The position numbers and the translations under genes are program-made. Positions 57,772-64,000 of a stretch of DNA of 64,000 nucleotides are shown here, in pieces. Source of the DNA: Oceaniovalibus sp. ACAM 378 (GTDB taxonomy: Bacteria > Pseudomonadota > Alphaproteobacteria > Rhodobacterales > Rhodobacteraceae); NCBI RefSeq assembly GCF_008085915.1, contig NZ_VSJK01000018.1, positions 34,519 to 98,518 of the forward strand, in the 5' to 3' direction. How positions within the stretch are numbered: position 1 is the first letter of the stretch; each line of letters starts with the position of its first letter. Below the pieces are notes generated by a model. It searched no databases. It saw nothing but the letters and a program-made list of their open reading frames with translations, and was not told where the DNA came from.

Positions 57772-60078
57772 ATGGACGCATTCGGCAAATCGCAGCCCGC
57801 CAAGCGGGTCGAAGATGTACGTTTCCTCACCGGGGGTGGGCGTTATGTCGACGATATTGCACCCGAAGGCGCGTTGTACGGGTTCGTTTTTCGCAGTCCT
57901 GTGGCCCATGCCGAAATCGACGGAATCGATGTCGCCGACGCCCGCGCGGCACCCGGCGTGCGTCTTGTGCTGACGGCTGAAGATATCGAAACCATGGGTG
58001 CCAGACTGGCGATGGCATTTTCGCGCGTCGAGAATCGCGATGGCACCAAGGGCTCGGGCGCCGAACGTCCGTTCCTCGCCAAAGGCCGGGTGCGGTTCGT
58101 GGGCGAGCCGGTGGCATTCATTGTCGCCGAAACTCTTGCGCAGGCCCGGGATGCGGCCGAACTGATCGAATTCGACTATACCGATCTGCCCGTCAAACTG
58201 GACGTCGTACCGGGCGGACAGACGCTTCACGATGACACGCCCGACAATGTGGTTTTCGACTGGGGCATGGGCGACGAGGCCGCAACCGAAGCCGCATTCA
58301 AGGCCGCAGCGAAGACCGTCAGCCTGTCGATTGACGACAACCGGGTGATCTGCAATTCGATGGAACCACGCGGAGCCTATGCCGAATGGGCCAATGACCG
58401 GCTGCATGTCTGTTTCAACGGGCAGGGCGTCTGGGGGCTCAAAACCGACATGTCCGAGACGTTCGATCTGAAGCCCGAACAGGTGCGCATTACCACCCCC
58501 GATGTGGGTGGCGGTTTCGGGATGAAGGGCTTTGCATATCCCGAATACCTGATGCTTGCGGCGGCGGCGATACAGTTGAAACACCCCGTCCGCTGGATGG
58601 GCGAGCGGACGGAATCGATGCTGTCCGACAACGCGGGTCGCGATCTGGTCAGTCAGGCGGAACTGGCGTTTGACGACGATAACAAGATTACTGCTTATCG
58701 CATCACGTCCCGGTGCAACATGGGCGCATATTCCAGCACTTTCGCACAATTCATCCAGACACAGCTGTTTTCCCGCGTCCTGACCGGTGTTTATGACGTT
58801 CAGACGATCTGGATGCAGGCCACCGGCGTGTTCACCAACACCACCCAAGTCGATGCCTATCGCGGCGCTGGCCGCCCCGAGGCGATTTTCGCACTGGAAC
58901 GGATGATCGATTACGCCGCCCGCGAGTTGGTCGTCGATCCCTGGGAAATCCGGCGGAAAAACTTTATTCCCGCCGATGCCTTCCCCCATGACACGCCGGT
59001 CGGCGAAACCTATGACGTGGGCGATTTCCACCGGCTTCTGGCCAGCGCCGAGGAACATTCCGACCGCGCCGGGTTTGCCGCGCGCCGCGCCGACAGCGAA
59101 GCCCGGGGGCAGTTGCGCGGGCAGGGGCTGTGTTACTATATCGAATCGATTCTCGGCGATCCGTCCGAAACCGCAGCGGTCGAATTTCAGGACGACGGCA
59201 CCGTGTTGATCTTTGTCGGCACCCAGAGCAACGGACAGGGCCACGAAACCGTCTATGCCAAATTCCTGTCCGATCAGACCGGAATTCCGATGGATGCAAT
59301 CAGTGTGGTGCAGGGCGATTCCGATCGTATTCCCCATGGCGGTGGCACCGGTGGATCTCGATCAGTCACCACGCAGAACAACGCCACACTGTCCACCGTG
59401 GCAAAGATGGTGAGCCAGTTCGGCGCGTTTCTGGCCGATGAATTGGGTGTCGCCCCCGAGGATGTGAGCTTTGACGACGAACGCTTCCGTGCCACGGGGC
59501 GCAACGAAACCCCCGACATGCTCGAAGTTGCGGCCATGGCCCGGAACAAGGGGCGCGCCGACCTGCTGAAAATCACCGAAACAGCCAAATTGCCCGGGCG
59601 GTCCTTTCCCAACGGCGCTCATGTGGCCGAGGTCGAGATCGACCCGGAAACCGGCGTGGTGACGGTTGAAAGATACACGGTGGTCGATGATTTCGGCAAT
59701 CTGATCAATCCGATGCTGGCCGAAGGTCAGGTGCACGGCGGGGTGGCACAAGGGATCGGACAGGCGCTGACCGAGCGGGTGGTGTTTTCGGACGAAGGGC
59801 AGTTGCTCACCGCCACTTTCATGGATTACGCCATGCCCCGGGCCGACGACCTGCCGATGATTGCGTTTTCCACCCAACCGGTACCCTCGACGGCCAACAT
59901 TCTTGGCATGAAGGGCTGCGGCGAGGCGGGAACCGTTGGCGCGCTTGCGGCGGTGGCCAACGGGGTGCTGGACGCGGTCTGGGACCGGGGCATCCGCCAG
60001 ATCGACATGCCGTTCACGCCACATCGCGTCTGGCAAGTCCTGAACCAAGCGGGTGGGGCAAGGATTGCGGCGGAATAA
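57772..60078 (+). CDS. Molybdenum hydroxylase large subunit (CoxL/xanthine-dehydrogenase family)
   Basis: A 768-residue molybdopterin-cytosine-dinucleotide-binding subunit. FLTGGGRYVDD begins the fold, and GGGFGMKG plus the late GCGEAGTVG (catalytic glutamate) are family hallmarks. The active-site loop reads AYRGAGRPEA, not the AYRCSFR loop of true form I CO dehydrogenase, so this is a form II-like or other aldehyde/purine/heteroaromatic hydroxylase. The small iron-sulfur and medium FAD subunits expected for a working enzyme are not adjacent on either side. ATG 57772 has AGGAGA five bases ahead. Confidence 0.9.
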   Translation: MDAFGKSQPAKRVEDVRFLTGGGRYVDDIAPEGALYGFVFRSPVAHAEIDGIDVADARAAPGVRLVLTAEDIETMGARLAMAFSRVENRDGTKGSGAERPFLAKGRVRFVGEPVAFIVAETLAQARDAAELIEFDYTDLPVKLDVVPGGQTLHDDTPDNVVFDWGMGDEAATEAAFKAAAKTVSLSIDDNRVICNSMEPRGAYAEWANDRLHVCFNGQGVWGLKTDMSETFDLKPEQVRITTPDVGGGFGMKGFAYPEYLMLAAAAIQLKHPVRWMGERTESMLSDNAGRDLVSQAELAFDDDNKITAYRITSRCNMGAYSSTFAQFIQTQLFSRVLTGVYDVQTIWMQATGVFTNTTQVDAYRGAGRPEAIFALERMIDYAARELVVDPWEIRRKNFIPADAFPHDTPVGETYDVGDFHRLLASAEEHSDRAGFAARRADSEARGQLRGQGLCYYIESILGDPSETAAVEFQDDGTVLIFVGTQSNGQGHETVYAKFLSDQTGIPMDAISVVQGDSDRIPHGGGTGGSRSVTTQNNATLSTVAKMVSQFGAFLADELGVAPEDVSFDDERFRATGRNETPDMLEVAAMARNKGRADLLKITETAKLPGRSFPNGAHVAEVEIDPETGVVTVERYTVVDDFGNLINPMLAEGQVHGGVAQGIGQALTERVVFSDEGQLLTATFMDYAMPRADDLPMIAFSTQPVPSTANILGMKGCGEAGTVGALAAVANGVLDAVWDRGIRQIDMPFTPHRVWQVLNQAGGARIAAE

Positions 60079-61087
60079 ACAACGCCGCATCCATCAGACC
60101 GGTCCTGCGTCCTGGCGTGGGCCGGTCGATCATGTGGTCATACTGGACGGCACCATGTCATCGCTGGAGCCGGGGTGCGAAACCAATGCCGGTCTGATCT
60201 GGAAACTGCTGGATGAACTGACCCCACGCACCGACCTTTCCGTGCGATACGAACCGGGACTGCAGTGGGACAGCTGGCGCCAGGTTCGCAACGTGATCAT
60301 CGGGCGCGGTCTGAACTCACAGATTCAGCGGGCCTATGGCGCGCTCGCGTCGCGCTGGCGGCCGGGCGACCGGATATTCCTGTTTGGCTTTTCCCGTGGC
60401 GCCTATGCGGTGCGTTCGCTGGCCGGAGTGATCGACCGGGTGGGGCTGGTGCGCAGCGATCAGGCGACAGTGCGCACGATCACCGCCGCCTATCGCCTGT
60501 ACCGCAAAGCGCCCGAGGCCGAGGTGACCCGCGCCTTTTCCGCCGCCTATTGCCACGAAGGCGTTCAGGTCGAAATGATCGGTGTGTTCGATACGGTCAA
60601 GGCGCTTGGCCTGCGCGCGCCCCTGCTCTGGCGCTATTCCCAGCCGCACCATGCGTTCCACAATCACGACCTTGGCCGCACCACGCGCCACGCGTTTCAT
60701 GCCTTGGCACTGAACGAAACCCGCCGCGCCTATGAACCGGTCTTGTGGCAAACCACGCCAGAGCAAAAAGCAACCTGCGTGCAGATGTGGTTTCGTGGCA
60801 CCCATGGCGACATCGGAGGCCATCAATACTGCCTGTCGGCCTGTCGCCCGCTGGCCAACATTCCTCTGGTCTGGATGCTGGAAAACGCCGCCGAATGCCA
60901 GCTCCCGCTGCCTGACGATTGGCGCAGCCGGTTCCCCACCGACCCAGACGCACCCTCGGCCGGATTGGTCCGCGGTTGGGCAAAACTGTTCCTGAACCGT
61001 GCACGCCGTCCCTTCGGGGTTGATGCCAGCGAGCAGATACATCCCACCGCCCAGCCTGTATCGATCCCGTCGTCTTCTTCTTTGTAA
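60053..61087 (+). CDS. DUF2235 alpha/beta hydrolase
   Basis: A 344-residue protein of DUF2235 (phospholipase-like alpha/beta hydrolases). The opening strand carries VILDGTMSSLEPG, the nucleophile is the serine of GFSRGAY, an aspartate follows in GVFDTVKALG, and HGDIGGH carries the probable histidine. Relatives include type VI secretion phospholipase effectors, but no T6SS gene is nearby, and this short single-domain form has unknown substrate. GTG 60053 overlaps the previous gene by 26 bases; a start nearer the fold is possible. Its last codons (SSSSL) lie inside 3' element copy 4. Confidence 0.8.
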   Translation: MGQGLRRNKQRRIHQTGPASWRGPVDHVVILDGTMSSLEPGCETNAGLIWKLLDELTPRTDLSVRYEPGLQWDSWRQVRNVIIGRGLNSQIQRAYGALASRWRPGDRIFLFGFSRGAYAVRSLAGVIDRVGLVRSDQATVRTITAAYRLYRKAPEAEVTRAFSAAYCHEGVQVEMIGVFDTVKALGLRAPLLWRYSQPHHAFHNHDLGRTTRHAFHALALNETRRAYEPVLWQTTPEQKATCVQMWFRGTHGDIGGHQYCLSACRPLANIPLVWMLENAAECQLPLPDDWRSRFPTDPDAPSAGLVRGWAKLFLNRARRPFGVDASEQIHPTAQPVSIPSSSSL

Positions 61088-61105
61088 AAATACTCCCGCC
61101 GGAGG
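61075..61105 (+). repeat. 3'-end element, copy 4 (overlaps a stop codon)
   Basis: TTCTTCTTTGTAAAAATACTCCCGCCGGAGG on the plus strand (quoted in two parts: TTCTTCTTTG at 61075-61084 and TACTCCCGCCGGAGG at 61091-61105). The DUF2235 TAA (61085-61087) sits in its spacer. Confidence 0.7.
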
Positions 61106-61247
61106 GGTATCACTTCCGTATCACGCGATCTCATAGAAGGCCGAGATTTTAAATCTGGCTTTAATTTTAGCGAGGTAGCGTCTCACTGCGGCTCGGTAGC
61201 TTCCGGGCAGTGCCAGTTGAGTTTGTAGATATTTCGGAGGTAGGCAT

Positions 61248-62411
61248 ATGGCAAAATCAAAATTCTATACGGTGGCGCAGTTGAGATCGCTGCCATCAGG
61301 AAAGCATTGCGACGGTCAGGGGCTTTGGCTGTTCAAGAGGAAGGACGGCGGCGCCCAGTGGAGCTTTCGGTTTTCATTGTATGGGCGACAGCGTGAAATG
61401 GGACTGGGCGCCTATCCACTCCTCTCGCTCGCAGACGCCAGGAAAGCAGCAGAGGAAATGCGGCGGATCGTGGTAAATGGCGATGATCCCGTCAAGATCA
61501 AGCAACGGCAAAGAAATCTGGCCAGCGCGGAGGCAGGCCGGTTTCATATCTTGGCGCAAGCTGCGTTTGAAGCTCATCGATCGACTCTGAAACATGATGG
61601 CGCGGATGGCTCGTGGTTTAGTCCGATCAAGAATCATCTTCTGCCGCATCTGGGTATGATTCCTGTCGTGAAGATTGACCAACATGACATCAAGCACGCC
61701 CTCTCCCATGTTTGGGAGACCTCGCCCGTAACAGCGAAGAAGGCGCTGTCCCGACTGAAGCTGATCCTGACATATGCTACCGCCGAGGGCTTCGACGTGA
61801 ATCTCAGTATCGTCGAGCAGGCGCGGATCTTACTTGGCGCACCGCGGCACCAAGTCACGCATATCGCGGCTCTCGACTGGGCCGATGCGCCCTCGTTCTA
61901 CCAATCGCTTAGCGATCTCGTGCCTGTCGAACTGGCACTCCGTATGTTGATGCTGACCGGAGTTCGCTCGGACGCGATCAACAACATGCGTCTCGAGCAG
62001 ATTGAAGGCGATATCTGGACGGTCCCAAGCGAGCATGTGAAAGGCCGGAAGGGATTCTGCAAACCCTTCCGCGTGCCGTTGTCCATGGAAGCGCTGCGAG
62101 TGATCGAGTTGGCGCGCGCGATCGAGCAGGGTGGTTATCTTTATCCCAACAGTCGAGACGGATCACTGAACAAAATGGCGATGCGCAACTTGATGGTCTT
62201 CCGTGGCCTTGAAGCCCGACCACACGGGTTCCGCGCCACAATGCGGACTTGGCTGTCTGACCGCACAGAGTGTTCGCGGGAAGTAGCTGAGGCCTGCTTG
62301 GGACATTTTGTCGTCAATGAGGTGGAGGATGCCTATAACCGTGCTGATTATTTGGAGCGGCGCAGACCCTACATGTCCGCATGGGCAGATTATCTAATCG
62401 TTAGGATGTGA
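61248..62411 (+). CDS. Tyrosine-type site-specific integrase
   Basis: A 387-residue recombinase with an N-terminal DUF4102-like arm-DNA-binding domain (GLWLFKRKDGG, REMGLGAYPLLSLADAR), a SAM-like core-binding domain (~100-185) and a catalytic domain with R240 (TGVRSDA), H326 and R329 (PHGFR), H353 (LGH) and the nucleophile Y363. All catalytic residues are present. Such P4-like integrases insert genomic islands, usually at tRNA or tmRNA genes; no such gene is seen in the 160 bases upstream. The region from here on is less GC-rich than the core genes. ATG 61248 follows GGAGG. Confidence 0.92.
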   Translation: MAKSKFYTVAQLRSLPSGKHCDGQGLWLFKRKDGGAQWSFRFSLYGRQREMGLGAYPLLSLADARKAAEEMRRIVVNGDDPVKIKQRQRNLASAEAGRFHILAQAAFEAHRSTLKHDGADGSWFSPIKNHLLPHLGMIPVVKIDQHDIKHALSHVWETSPVTAKKALSRLKLILTYATAEGFDVNLSIVEQARILLGAPRHQVTHIAALDWADAPSFYQSLSDLVPVELALRMLMLTGVRSDAINNMRLEQIEGDIWTVPSEHVKGRKGFCKPFRVPLSMEALRVIELARAIEQGGYLYPNSRDGSLNKMAMRNLMVFRGLEARPHGFRATMRTWLSDRTECSREVAEACLGHFVVNEVEDAYNRADYLERRRPYMSAWADYLIVRM

Positions 62412-62506
62412 CAAGGTCGCCCCGTGTCCGGTGCTTTGAGGACGCCGGAAGGAAGGGCGGGAAGGAGACATTCGCTGCAACATAGCATTATGTGCATTCG
62501 GGCTGT

Positions 62507-62530
62507 TTGTTGAATTCACTTCATCAACAA
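62507..62530. promoter_or_regulatory. Inverted repeat before the RsbQ-like gene
   Basis: TTGTTGA (62507-62513) and TCAACAA (62524-62530) form a perfect 7-bp inverted repeat with a 10-base spacer, about 80 bases before the hydrolase start. It could be an operator or a weak terminator for the integrase; no T-run follows. Confidence 0.35.
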
Positions 62531-62609
62531 GAATAACTCTTGGCGCTTAATTATGTTTGCGGTATGGAGACGCCGTATATATTTTCCATGGGACCGAATG
62601 GAGAGCAGG

Positions 62610-63416
62610 ATGTCTACAGTCGAACGTTGCGCAGTCAACATCACCGGGTCCGGCGATAAGGCTATCGTATTTTTGCATGGTTACGGTTGTGACAGTGGCA
62701 TGTGGCGCAAAGTAGCCCCAGCCTTTGAAAAGGATTTTCGCGTCGTTACCTATGATCTCATGGGGTACGGGAAGTCTGCAGCAACGCATTATGACATGGT
62801 CCGCTATGCCACCTTGGATGGCCATGCGGATGACCTGATCGCAATATTGGAAGAACTTCAGTTGAAGGATGTGGTCGCGGTCGGCCACTCTGTGAGCGCG
62901 ATGACTATTGGACTGGCCGCGACACGTCGTCCGGATTTGATCGGGAGACTGGTTATGATTTGCCCGTCGCCCAGTTATGCCAACGATAACCCCTATGTAG
63001 GCGGATTCGAGCAGCGCGATCTTCTTGGCCTGCTCGATGTTCTTGACGTGAATTATCTGGGGTGGGCGCACGAGATGGCACCGCAGATCATGGGGGCATC
63101 AGATCGCCCGGAACTCGCCAAGGAATTGACGGATAGCTTTTGCCAAACTGATCCAGCCATCGCCAAACATTTTGCAAGGGTCACGTTTCTCAGCGACCAT
63201 CGCAGCGACGTGAAGGCTATTGCGCAGCCTACCTTGGTGTTGCACTGTCAAGACGACGTTTTGGTGCCACCATCTGTCTGGACTTGGCTGACGGACAATA
63301 TGCAGAACGCTGAGTTGATAGTACTGGAAGCAACGGGCCACTGCCCACATATCAGCTATCCTGAAGCAACGACAGAGGCGCTCGCTGAGTTTGTGCGGCC
63401 GCGTATTGCCGCGTGA
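62610..63416 (+). CDS. RsbQ-like alpha/beta hydrolase
   Basis: A 268-residue protein with the RsbQ/D14/KAI2 hallmarks: FLHGYGCDSGMW, YDLMGYGKS, GHSVSAM with the nucleophile S94, an aspartate in CQDDVLVP, and GHCPH with the histidine H244. In Bacillus subtilis RsbQ works with the PAS-domain phosphatase RsbP in energy-stress sensing. In plants D14 and KAI2 sense strigolactones and karrikins. Here it overlaps by GTGA a gene for a PAS-like protein, reproducing that pairing. ATG 62610 has GGAG six bases upstream. Confidence 0.92.
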   Translation: MSTVERCAVNITGSGDKAIVFLHGYGCDSGMWRKVAPAFEKDFRVVTYDLMGYGKSAATHYDMVRYATLDGHADDLIAILEELQLKDVVAVGHSVSAMTIGLAATRRPDLIGRLVMICPSPSYANDNPYVGGFEQRDLLGLLDVLDVNYLGWAHEMAPQIMGASDRPELAKELTDSFCQTDPAIAKHFARVTFLSDHRSDVKAIAQPTLVLHCQDDVLVPPSVWTWLTDNMQNAELIVLEATGHCPHISYPEATTEALAEFVRPRIAA

Positions 63417-63925
63417 GCAGTGGCTTCGATGGCCTGATGCATCCTGATTTATGGCCTTGTGGTCTTGTGGTCATGGATGGGGCGGGTCATATCCAAAAGT
63501 CCAATGTCACGCTAAGAAGGTGGCTGGCGATGGATGCTGCTGGGCAAGGCGAAAGCGTTCGTTTCGCCGATATTTTGTCGAGAGCAGGCCGGATCTATTT
63601 CGAAACTCATCTGCGGCCGCTTCTGCTCATGCAGGGTTACTTTTCGGAAATTTCCATAGAGCTTGAACGACCCGACGGCACACGTGTTGCTGTATATATG
63701 AATGGTAGTGCAACCCTGTCCGACGGTCGCATGGTCAATGCCCATTTCAGCATGTTCCAAAACGAGCACCGCCAAGCATTTGAACATGAACTGGTAGCTA
63801 AGCGGCGCGTAAGTGAAGCGTTCAAAGTTCTTGTCGGGTCTTCACCTTATGCCATTATGTCTGTGAGCATGGACAGGGGAATCGCGTTTGGAACTGAAGG
63901 CGTGAACGGTCGCTCTTGCCTGTGA
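63413..63925 (+). CDS. PAS-domain sensor partner of the RsbQ-like protein (truncated?)
   Basis: A 170-residue protein starting at GTG 63413 (GTGA overlap with the hydrolase). The first ~115 residues have PAS-like features (GLVVMDGAGHIQKSNVTLRRWL at the start; a C-terminal beta sheet ending with AHFSMFQNE). A predicted helix or coiled coil follows (HRQAFEHELVAKRRVSEAF). The end, SSPYAIMSVSMDRGIAF, is the beginning of a second PAS domain that is cut off after ~12 residues by GTEGVNGRSCL and a stop. Relatives continue into an output domain. It therefore looks truncated by inserted DNA or a frameshift near 63890, but a genuine short protein cannot be excluded. Confidence 0.6.
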   Translation: MSSGFDGLMHPDLWPCGLVVMDGAGHIQKSNVTLRRWLAMDAAGQGESVRFADILSRAGRIYFETHLRPLLLMQGYFSEISIELERPDGTRVAVYMNGSATLSDGRMVNAHFSMFQNEHRQAFEHELVAKRRVSEAFKVLVGSSPYAIMSVSMDRGIAFGTEGVNGRSCL

Positions 63926-64000
63926 GGGCGAGATGGATTCTGAATTGGGGATTGCGTTCACGGAGTCCTCATCCTCATGCAGATTTTTCTATCCGCCTTC
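63926..64000. other. Right-edge sequence with no recognised gene
   Basis: 75 bases after the PAS gene. No continuation of the PAS protein is found in any frame. A mobile-element end would explain the truncation, but no terminal repeat is recognisable within so little sequence. Confidence 0.3.

Noticed and set aside
56545..59337. A 930-codon open frame on the minus strand
   Set aside because: It runs antisense through the decarboxylase and the molybdenum-hydroxylase gene, both of which have clear motifs. No ribosome-binding site or recognisable domain.
57772..60078. Annotation as carbon monoxide dehydrogenase large subunit
   Set aside because: The active-site loop is AYRGAGR, not the AYRCSFR of CO-oxidising form I enzymes, and partner subunits are absent.

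Overview
The window is high-GC DNA of the alphaproteobacterial family Rhodobacteraceae (roseobacter-like). Gene content supports this: a DUF983-NUDIX pair, DUF3572, a PleD-like diguanylate cyclase, an Lrp-linked ornithine decarboxylase, and four copies of a short 3'-end element around CTCCCGCCGGAG. No rRNA, tRNA or CRISPR array was recognised. The organism assignment is inference from gene content.

Region 1 (1-22.2 kb) is a hybrid polyketide/non-ribosomal-peptide cluster built around a divergent promoter region at about 8.9-9.15 kb. Leftward: a wrecked phosphopantetheinyl transferase gene, a Wzx-like flippase, a type II thioesterase, a KS-AT-KR-ACP synthase, and a second synthase that runs off the left edge. 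Rightward: NRPS (docking-C-A-PCP), PKS (KS-AT-KR-ACP), NRPS (docking-C-A-PCP) and two alpha/beta hydrolases, all overlapping or nearly so, ending at a rho-independent terminator near 22.16 kb. No chain-terminating thioesterase or reductase domain is visible. Carrier domains must be activated by a PPTase encoded elsewhere, and release may depend on the hydrolase pair.

Region 2 (22.4-33.6 kb) is mostly housekeeping: NUDIX and DUF983, a PleD-like cyclase whose receiver domains look unphosphorylatable, DUF3572 and a HAD phosphatase, a MltB-type transglycosylase, a broken TauE-like gene beside an AbrB-like membrane protein, then a three-gene cassette (gpsA, HAD phosphatase, ggpS) that should make the osmolyte glucosylglycerol, and galU.

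Region 3 (33.8-46.3 kb) is metabolic: a CoA-transferase divergent from an HMG-CoA-lyase-like gene, GntR regulator and AhpD-like gene; a complete xylose operon (xylF-xylH-xylG-xylB-xylA, leftward) with a perfect 10-bp hairpin after xylF; and a secreted ASPIC/CRTAC1 protein converging on a di-heme peroxidase.

Region 4 (46.8-61.1 kb) holds a transglutaminase/DUF2126 protein and a zinc metallopeptidase, an aminotransferase, valS, an Lrp regulator divergent from an ornithine decarboxylase, an orphan molybdenum-hydroxylase large subunit and a DUF2235 hydrolase.

Region 5 (61.2-64 kb) begins with a tyrosine integrase and looks like the edge of a mobile island. It carries an RsbQ-like hydrolase translationally coupled to a PAS protein that appears truncated.
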